DNA of 64,000 nucleotides, taken from NCBI GenBank assembly GCA_028278555.1, contig JANQEA010000035.1:62001-126000 (forward strand), read 5' to 3'. How positions within the stretch are numbered: position 1 is the stretch's first letter; every line of letters starts with the position of its first letter. Below the pieces are notes generated by a model, which made no database searches, was not told the DNA's origin, and saw only the letters and a program-made list of their open reading frames with translations. Positions 58,832 through 64,000 of the stretch are shown here, one piece after another. The translations under genes were made by a program, and so were the position numbers. This DNA is from Candidatus Bipolaricaulota bacterium. Its GTDB lineage: Bacteria; Bipolaricaulota; Bipolaricaulia; UBA7950; UBA9294.

Positions 58832-59482
58832 ATGTTCCGAATCCTCATGGGCATGCTCGGAGTCGTCGGGCTCGTTGTCGCGACGTCGCTCCTGTTCGGA
58901 GGCGGGAGCCTCCTTCTTCTCGACGCGACGCTGGCCGACGAAGACGGCTTCATCAATAGCGTCCCGTTCGAAATCGAAGTCGACGGATACGCGGTCGTCG
59001 CCGGTCCGGCAGAGATCGAGCTGACGCCCGACGTGCCGGTCAATCTCGGCGCGATCGCCACACTCCGCATCCAGGCGACACACGAGGACCCGGAACTCGG
59101 AGTCTTCGTCGGAATCGCCAATGCGGGTGCGGTCGACACATACCTCGGCGGGGTACCGCACGCGATCGTCGAGGATCTGGACGACGAAGCGTTCTCCCTC
59201 ACCTACCGGATCGATGCATCCGGCGAAGCTCCCGGGGCACCAGCGGAGCAGCCGTTCTGGATCGGCTCGACGTTCGGCCCGGGACTCCAGACACTCGAGT
59301 GGGAGATCGAGTCAGGAGACGTCTCGTTCGTGGTGATGAACACCGACGCCGCGGACGGACTCTCGTTCGAGGCCGTGGTCGGAGCTCGCGTTCCGCTGAT
59401 CCGGCCGGTCGGGACCGGACTCCTGATCGGTGGGGGCGTCGCGCTCGCCCTCGGGACGATCCTCCTCGCGCTGGCGCTGTAG
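58832..59482 (+). CDS. membrane protein with extracytoplasmic beta-domain
   Basis: A 216-residue protein; ATG at 58832 after AGGGGGGCGAG; a longer frame upstream is not used. TM helix 1 is near residues 3-28, TM helix 2 near 193-214. Between them lies a mostly beta-stranded domain (PVNLGAIATLRIQATHEDPE, WEIESGDVSFVVMNTDAADG) with several acidic stretches. No family is recognised. It converges on the lipocalin gene. Confidence 0.75.
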   Translation: MFRILMGMLGVVGLVVATSLLFGGGSLLLLDATLADEDGFINSVPFEIEVDGYAVVAGPAEIELTPDVPVNLGAIATLRIQATHEDPELGVFVGIANAGAVDTYLGGVPHAIVEDLDDEAFSLTYRIDASGEAPGAPAEQPFWIGSTFGPGLQTLEWEIESGDVSFVVMNTDAADGLSFEAVVGARVPLIRPVGTGLLIGGGVALALGTILLALAL

Positions 59483-59496
59483 AGCGAACCTAGCGA

Positions 59497-59525
59497 TTCA
59501 CGCCGGCGCTATTCGCCGGCGTGAA
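59497..59525. terminator. bidirectional terminator hairpin
   Basis: TTCACGCCGGCG, CTATT, CGCCGGCGTGAA: a perfect 12-bp stem with a 5-nt loop, between converging genes and overlapping the stop of the lipocalin gene. Confidence 0.75.
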
Positions 59526-60060
59526 CCGACTGGTCGATCCATTGGAAGTCGCCCCGATCGTACCCCTTCGCTTCGAGCCGTTCGAAGATCCCCTCCAATA
59601 CCTCGTCCGGGAGCTCCGGTGAGCGGCTGAGGATCCAACTGTACCTCCGCTGCGGATGACCGACAACGGCGTATCGGTAGTCGGGCGCGAGATCGAGGAC
59701 CCAGTAGTCCCCAGGGAAGAACCAGCGCCCGAGAAGGCGGACGAAGCTGACCTTCAGCTTCGCCGGAGCGAACGAATCGGGGATCCACGCGCGTCCGACA
59801 ATGCTGAATGACGATCCATCCGCACGGAAGCACGTGTTCGTCACCTTGACCTGGCCGTTCGCGAGGAGGTGATACTCGGCTGTCGTCCCCTGAACGCAGG
59901 CCCGCTCGAAGGTCGTCGGTATGCTCGCGACCGCGTACCAGAGCCCCATGTACTGCTCGACGTCGAGCGCCTCGACGACCGCCGGCCGCTCGCCCAGTCG
60001 CCCCATGAATCCGATCGCACCGATGGCGAAGATCGCCAGAAGTCCCGCGGCAATTCTCAT
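59509..60060 (-). CDS. bacterial lipocalin (Blc-like)
   Basis: A 183-residue protein with an N-terminal hydrophobic helix (MRIAAGLLAIFAIGAIGF). The lipocalin signature is DVEQYMGLWYAVASIPTTFE (residues about 33-52), followed by GTTAEYHLLANGQVKVTNTC and YWVLDLAPDYRYAVVGHP. Blc proteins are anchored to the outer membrane and bind lysophospholipids or fatty acids. No lipobox Cys is apparent, so the anchor may be the N-terminal helix. Confidence 0.9.
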   Translation of the reverse strand: MRIAAGLLAIFAIGAIGFMGRLGERPAVVEALDVEQYMGLWYAVASIPTTFERACVQGTTAEYHLLANGQVKVTNTCFRADGSSFSIVGRAWIPDSFAPAKLKVSFVRLLGRWFFPGDYWVLDLAPDYRYAVVGHPQRRYSWILSRSPELPDEVLEGIFERLEAKGYDRGDFQWIDQSVHAGE

Positions 60061-60153
60061 CGCATCCCTCCGATCCCAGGCCGTGCCTCCGAGTGAGGTG
60101 AGTCAACCTACCCTGCTCGTCGGCGGGAAGGCAAGGTGCAATGAGCCGTGTCG

Positions 60154-60966
60154 TCAGGAGAGATCCGCCGCATCGAGAATCTCGAGAAGCGGAGCGAGCC
60201 TCTCCCGGATCGACTCGCAGCTCCACGAGCGGTCGATCCTTCGCATCAGGAAGCGATGGACGGTCGGGTCGCAGGCGATCCGCTGGGTGTAGGACATCAT
60301 CATCAACGGGTTCGAAGCCGAGAGGATGACCTGCTCGGTCGTCCATTCGACAATGCCGAGGATTGTGTCCAGATCAACGAGGCGCCCGCGCAAGCGATAC
60401 CGGAATCGCTGCACGACGTACGTGTCCCCTCCGAACATCCCGATGATCTCCGCCGGGATCGTGAATCCGATCCACCCATCCCCTTCCTGGTCGATTACCC
60501 GCGGATCGTCTCGATCGGTTGGGAGCGGGTCGTTGACCGGGTCGTCGAGGACAGCTCCGCGGACTTCCGTGTGCCAGTCGTGGGCAAACCAAGTCGTGCC
60601 TCCCTCGACGCGAAGTTCGGCGACACGTGGCTCCGGACGGATCGATCGCATCGTTGCATCGGAGATGTCGGTGACGAACAGCGCGGTCGAGGTGTCGACA
60701 TCCGTGAAGCAGTACGCGTCGAGCAGCGCCACTTGCGAACCGCTCTGAGCGATCTCGGTAAAGAGACCGACCGTGGTCAGAAATGTGACTTCGCCGAGGA
60801 ACGGCAGGTCGGCGATCGCGACGAGTCGTTGCACCGTGACCCAGCGCCCGGAGAGGTCGGGGAGCGGAGCGTCAGTCTGAGAAAGTGCACCGAAACCGAA
60901 AAGCACGACAGTCGCCATCAGGATCAACGCAAGCCGTGAGCCCTTCTCCAACACCCGAAATCGCAT
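60154..60966 (-). CDS. secreted protein of unknown function
   Basis: A 270-residue protein with a signal peptide (residues about 10-30, ending GFGALSQ). The mature part contains LSGRWVTVQRLVAIADLPFL at its start, then VALLDAYCFTDVDTSTALFV and ACDPTVHRFLMRRIDRSWSC, with three cysteines that could form disulfides. The opening resembles a lipocalin- or beta-barrel-like strand pattern (SGRWVTVQ), but I do not assign a family. It lies upstream of the lipocalin on the same strand. Confidence 0.7.
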   Translation of the reverse strand: MRFRVLEKGSRLALILMATVVLFGFGALSQTDAPLPDLSGRWVTVQRLVAIADLPFLGEVTFLTTVGLFTEIAQSGSQVALLDAYCFTDVDTSTALFVTDISDATMRSIRPEPRVAELRVEGGTTWFAHDWHTEVRGAVLDDPVNDPLPTDRDDPRVIDQEGDGWIGFTIPAEIIGMFGGDTYVVQRFRYRLRGRLVDLDTILGIVEWTTEQVILSASNPLMMMSYTQRIACDPTVHRFLMRRIDRSWSCESIRERLAPLLEILDAADLS

Positions 60967-61097
60967 GCCCCCTCCTGGACGACGCCCTCGGATGACATCC
61001 TACCTAAGCGGACATTGAGTTCAACTTCACCGACGATGAAATGGTCGCCGAGCCACCGGTTGTGGGCCGGCCGAGCCCTGCATACAGTGGCGGGGCC

Positions 61098-62165
61098 ATG
61101 AAGACGCCCCAGCCGAGTCACCCGCTCCCGGATGGCGATGTCCTCTACCGTGCCCTCATCGATCGGGACAGCCGATTCGATGGATTGTTCGTCGCCGCGG
61201 TCAAGACAACCGGCATCTTCTGCCGGCCGACCTGCCGGGCACGGAAGCCGAACCCGGAGAACGTCGAGTTCTTCGCCGCGCCGCGCGACGCACTCCTCCA
61301 CGGCTACCGGCCGTGCAAGATCTGCAGCCCGATGGGACTGCCGGATGAAGTCCCCGACTGGCTACAGCCGCTCCTCGACGAAGTACACGCGCAGCCGGAG
61401 CGACGGTTGACCGACCGAATGCTCAGGGATCGGGGGATCGAACCGGATCGCATCCGTCGATGGTTCCAGAAGCACCACGGGATGACGTTCCACGCCTATT
61501 GCCGTGCACTCCGGTTGGGTCTCGCGTTCGGGCGGATCCGCGAGGGGGATGACGTCGGTCCGTCCGCGTTCGGTGCAGGATACGATTCGCTCAGCGGCTT
61601 CACCGAATCGTTCCAGAAGACGATTGGTTTCACGCCGGGGGAGAGCCGCGATCGGCAGGTAGTCCGCGTCGCTCGGATCACGACGCCGCTCGGCCCGATG
61701 CTCGCCGGCGCTACGGAGGACGGGCTCTGCCTGCTCGAGTTCGCTGATCGTCGGATGCTCGAGACGCAGTTGACGCGGCTTCGAAAGCATCTCGCCGCCG
61801 AAGTCATCCCCGGACAGAGCGACATCCTCTCCGCCATCGCGTCTCAGCTCGCCGAGTACTTCGCCGGAGAACGGCGGACGTTCGACATGCCACTTGTGAC
61901 GCCCGGAACGGAGTTCCAGCAGCGTGTCTGGGAGAAGCTCCGGACGATCCCGTACGGCGAAACGCGCTCGTACCAGCAGCAGGCCGAGGCGGTCGGACAA
62001 CCGTCGGCTGTCCGCGCCGTCGCACGCGCCAACGGGGACAACCGGATCGCGATCGCCATCCCATGCCACCGGGTCATCGGCAAGAACGGGAAGCTGACCG
62101 GCTACGGCGGCGGGCTCTGGCGGAAGGAGTACCTCCTCAACCTCGAACGGTCTGCCTCATCCTGA
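61098..62165 (+). CDS. ada: Ada: methylphosphotriester sensor and O6-methylguanine methyltransferase
   Basis: A 355-residue Ada. ATG at 61098 is chosen over an upstream frame because it gives the family start (LPDGDVLYRALIDRDSRFDG). Four zinc-binding cysteines are present in FCRPTCRAR and CKICSP; the first is the methyl acceptor. An AraC-type HTH follows (residues about 90-175; GAGYDSLSGFTESFQKTIGF). The C-terminal methyltransferase has its active Cys in IPCHRVIGKNGKLTGYGGGL near residue 322. It repairs alkylated DNA and activates its own regulon. Confidence 0.95.
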   Translation: MKTPQPSHPLPDGDVLYRALIDRDSRFDGLFVAAVKTTGIFCRPTCRARKPNPENVEFFAAPRDALLHGYRPCKICSPMGLPDEVPDWLQPLLDEVHAQPERRLTDRMLRDRGIEPDRIRRWFQKHHGMTFHAYCRALRLGLAFGRIREGDDVGPSAFGAGYDSLSGFTESFQKTIGFTPGESRDRQVVRVARITTPLGPMLAGATEDGLCLLEFADRRMLETQLTRLRKHLAAEVIPGQSDILSAIASQLAEYFAGERRTFDMPLVTPGTEFQQRVWEKLRTIPYGETRSYQQQAEAVGQPSAVRAVARANGDNRIAIAIPCHRVIGKNGKLTGYGGGLWRKEYLLNLERSASS

Positions 62166-62214
62166 CACCGCGAGTTCGAGACGGCCGGGTCGAACTTGTG
62201 TACCCTCATGAGTC

Positions 62215-62829
62215 ATGGCGACGACCCTGTATCTCATCCGTCACGCGCAGAGCCATCCTTCGGCTCGGATCATCCATTCCGAGTGGCCGCTGAGCGAACT
62301 CGGCCGGACTCAAGCAACCCGACTGACCCATCTTCTCGAACCGCTCGGGATCGAGCGGATCGTCTCCAGCCCGTTCACCCGGTGTCTGGAGACGATTCGA
62401 CCGTTCGCAGAGAAGTCCGGATTGGAGGTCGTCCTCTGCGACGACCTCCGCGAGCGGCACCTCGGCGTCGGCTTCGATGACGACTTCTGGGCCGTCTGGC
62501 GTCGATCGTGGGAGGACTTCGACTATGCAGTCCCAGGGCATGAGACGTCCCGCGAGGCGCAACGACGATTCGTCGCCGCGATCGACCGGACCCTGAGTGA
62601 GCACGAGGGGCAGACGATCGGCGTCTGTGCGCACGGGAACGTCATCGGCCTGTTCTTGAATCACCTGGACGCCCGGAACGGCCGGGAGACAGCCGAACGG
62701 CTGACGAATCCGGACGTGCTCAGGTTCCGGACCGACGGAGGCTCCGTCGTGTGGGATCGGTCGTACCGGCTTCCGGGGTTCGCCGACCTCGTGACCGATC
62801 CGGCGGAGACGCCGATCGACGACGACTGA
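62215..62829 (+). CDS. histidine phosphatase (phosphoglycerate-mutase superfamily)
   Basis: A 204-residue enzyme. The phosphohistidine motif is LYLIRHAQS at residues 5-13; the second catalytic His occurs in [12 protein letters not shown] near residue 143, and Glu in DLRERHLGV. Such small family members act on phosphosugars, nucleotides or cofactor precursors. No substrate can be inferred from the neighbours. Confidence 0.9.
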   Translation: MATTLYLIRHAQSHPSARIIHSEWPLSELGRTQATRLTHLLEPLGIERIVSSPFTRCLETIRPFAEKSGLEVVLCDDLRERHLGVGFDDDFWAVWRRSWEDFDYAVPGHETSREAQRRFVAAIDRTLSEHEGQTIGVCAHGNVIGLFLNHLDARNGRETAERLTNPDVLRFRTDGGSVVWDRSYRLPGFADLVTDPAETPIDDD

Positions 62830-62888
62830 AAGCATTGCAGGGTGCGGAGACGGAGCAAGAAGCGATCCGCGAAATGAACGGAGGCATC

Positions 62889-63170
62889 ATGGCAACAGCG
62901 ACGGCACGACACATCCTAGTGGATTCGGCGGAGCGCGCCGAGGAACTGAAGCAACAGATCGAGAACGGGGCCGATTTCGCGCAACTGGCAGCGGAACACT
63001 CCGAGTGTCCGTCCGGCTCGTCCGGCGGCGATCTCGGCGAGTTCGAGCAGGGGCAGATGGTCCCCGAGTTCGATCAGGTCGTCTTCAACGAGGCCCTCGG
63101 CGAGATCCACGGACCGATCCAGACTCAGTTCGGCTACCACCTGATCGAGATTCTCGACCGATCCGAATAG
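62889..63170 (+). CDS. ppiC: parvulin-type peptidylprolyl isomerase
   Basis: A 93-residue parvulin; ATG at 62889 after CGGAGGC. The fold's motifs are [48 protein letters not shown] and [15 protein letters not shown], i.e. a single stand-alone domain with no signal peptide, so cytosolic. It is encoded immediately upstream of DUF2164 (3 bases) and may be cotranscribed. Confidence 0.95.
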   Translation: MATATARHILVDSAERAEELKQQIENGADFAQLAAEHSECPSGSSGGDLGEFEQGQMVPEFDQVVFNEALGEIHGPIQTQFGYHLIEILDRSE

Positions 63171-63173
63171 GGC

Positions 63174-63434
63174 ATGGCGATCGAGCTTCCTAACGAGACG
63201 AAGGAGCAGCTGCTCTCGTCGATCGTGCGTTTCTTCGAGGAGCGTTTCGAGCAGGAGATCGGTGATCTGAAGTCGTCCCTCCTCCTCGACTACGTCCTGA
63301 AGGAGATCGGGCCGTCCATCTACAACACCGGTGTCGCTGATGCGCAGGCACGGATGAGTGAGATGGTCGACGAGATCGACGCGACCTGCTACGAGCCCGA
63401 ATTCGCTTACTGGGAGAAGAAACCGTCGTCATGA
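63174..63434 (+). CDS. DUF2164 family protein
   Basis: An 86-residue protein, 3 bases after ppiC. The pattern MAIELPNETKEQLLSSIVRF and DLKSSLLLDYVLKEIGPSIY is characteristic of DUF2164. Function unknown. It overlaps the following GNAT gene by ATGA. Confidence 0.9.
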   Translation: MAIELPNETKEQLLSSIVRFFEERFEQEIGDLKSSLLLDYVLKEIGPSIYNTGVADAQARMSEMVDEIDATCYEPEFAYWEKKPSS

Positions 63435-63958
63435 TCCGACTCGAGACCGAGCGGTTGCGGCTGAGACCGATCCAATCGGAGGATGTCGAACCCCTCGTCG
63501 ATCTGTGGACCGATCCCGAGGTGACACGATTCATGGGCGGGCCGCGGGATGGAACGCAGCTGAAGACATGGTTCGAGGAGGATGTCATCGAGCCGGCACC
63601 GGATCCTCACGACCTCTGGCCAGTCGAGGAGATCGCGACCGGTCAGGTGATCGGCCATTGCGGTCTCCTCGACAAGGAGATCGAGGGCGAAACGGAGATC
63701 GAGCTGACCTACGTCTTCGCCGTGCCGGCGTGGGGGAAGGGCTTCGCGACGGAGATCGCTGTCGCACTCCGGGATCACGCGTTCGAGAAGATGGGAATCA
63801 CACGGCTGATCGCGCTGATCGATCCGGACAACGGAGCTTCGCAGCGAATCGCCGAGAAAGTCGGGATGCGGTTCGAACGGGATCTCGTCCGCCCCGGCGG
63901 CGCGATCCGAAGGCTGTACGCGGTGACCGTCGGAGAGAAGCCCGACGCGAAACCGTGA
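63431..63958 (+). CDS. RimJ/RimL-type GNAT acetyltransferase
   Basis: A 175-residue enzyme, ATG within the previous stop. MIRLETERLRLRPIQSEDVE is the classic start, with YVFAVPAWGKGFATEIAVAL as the acetyl-CoA loop and NGASQRIAEKVGMRFERDLV as the following helix-strand. It acetylates protein N-termini or small amines. It is the last complete gene of the window. Confidence 0.9.
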   Translation: MIRLETERLRLRPIQSEDVEPLVDLWTDPEVTRFMGGPRDGTQLKTWFEEDVIEPAPDPHDLWPVEEIATGQVIGHCGLLDKEIEGETEIELTYVFAVPAWGKGFATEIAVALRDHAFEKMGITRLIALIDPDNGASQRIAEKVGMRFERDLVRPGGAIRRLYAVTVGEKPDAKP

Positions 63959-64000
63959 GTCGATCGACAAGCGCCCACGGCCTGCGAGATCGACTTCGGG

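Noticed and set aside
57596..59161. Minus-strand open frame of 521 codons overlapping fabI
   Set aside because: It lies in a different frame from the clear FabI sequence and has shadow composition.
1..64000. tRNA or rRNA genes
   Set aside because: Looked for T-arm-like and acceptor-stem patterns by eye and found none convincing; a covariance search (tRNAscan-SE, Rfam) would be decisive.

Overview
This is a high-GC bacterial chromosome segment, densely coded with short gaps, ATGA or GTGATG gene overlaps and clear Shine-Dalgarno sites. Ferredoxin-dependent indolepyruvate oxidoreductase, an ADP-forming type acyl-CoA synthetase and molybdenum hydroxylases suggest an anaerobic or facultative amino-acid or heterocycle user. 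Lipoproteins, a lipocalin and LolD/MacB-type genes suggest a diderm envelope. I cannot fix the phylum from sequence alone; an uncultured lineage such as Bipolaricaulota (Acetothermia) is a weak guess. No tRNA, rRNA, CRISPR array or intact insertion sequence was seen.

Layout. 1-536: 5' part of a PKD/lamin-tail lipoprotein (minus strand). About 1.0-4.7 kb: an AT-richer accessory islet with two small orphan proteins and a Gp37/Gp68 (three-Cys) protein paired with its partner TcmP. 4.7-19.7 kb: a FadR-type regulator followed by one co-directional run encoding two complete molybdenum hydroxylases (large subunit plus a FAD/2Fe-2S fusion; then separate FAD, 2Fe-2S and large subunits), IorA, IorB, an NDP-forming acyl-CoA synthetase, a HisC-like aminotransferase and an acetyltransferase. 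Together they could take an amino acid or related substrate through a 2-oxoacid to an acyl-CoA and then to acid plus ATP. 19.7-34.9 kb: mixed housekeeping and accessory genes, including a divergent transcarbamylase, phosphoesterase, methyltransferase, four GNATs, macrodomain protein, Fpg-like protein without the catalytic proline, DUF3795, DUF885 peptidase, flavodoxin-fold reductase, orphan DppB-type permease, Cys-rich exported protein, EamA transporter, PP-loop amidotransferase and SMP-30-like protein. 34.9-36.1 kb: a small AT-richer pair (membrane protein, DUF4429-SHOCT). 36.1-43.2 kb: a MarR-controlled export operon (heterodimeric ABC exporter, small lipoprotein, secreted protein, LolD/MacB-type ATPase and permease). 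43.3-54.3 kb: three very large secreted right-handed beta-helix proteins built from four copies of one unit, followed by a small secreted protein and a membrane-anchored winged-helix regulator. 54.5-64 kb: secreted helical protein, FG-GAP protein, GNATs, FabI, lipocalin, Ada, histidine phosphatase, parvulin and DUF2164.

The least conventional signal is a set of perfect or near-perfect inverted repeats (stems 8-19 bp, often 2-5 nt loops) inside and between genes of the 5-18 kb cluster, and again at one junction in the ABC operon. They tend to lie at gene junctions or at domain seams of fused proteins. One junction (iorB/acyl-CoA synthetase) carries a tandem duplication of about 113 bp in which the hairpin arms are preserved, including one compensatory change.
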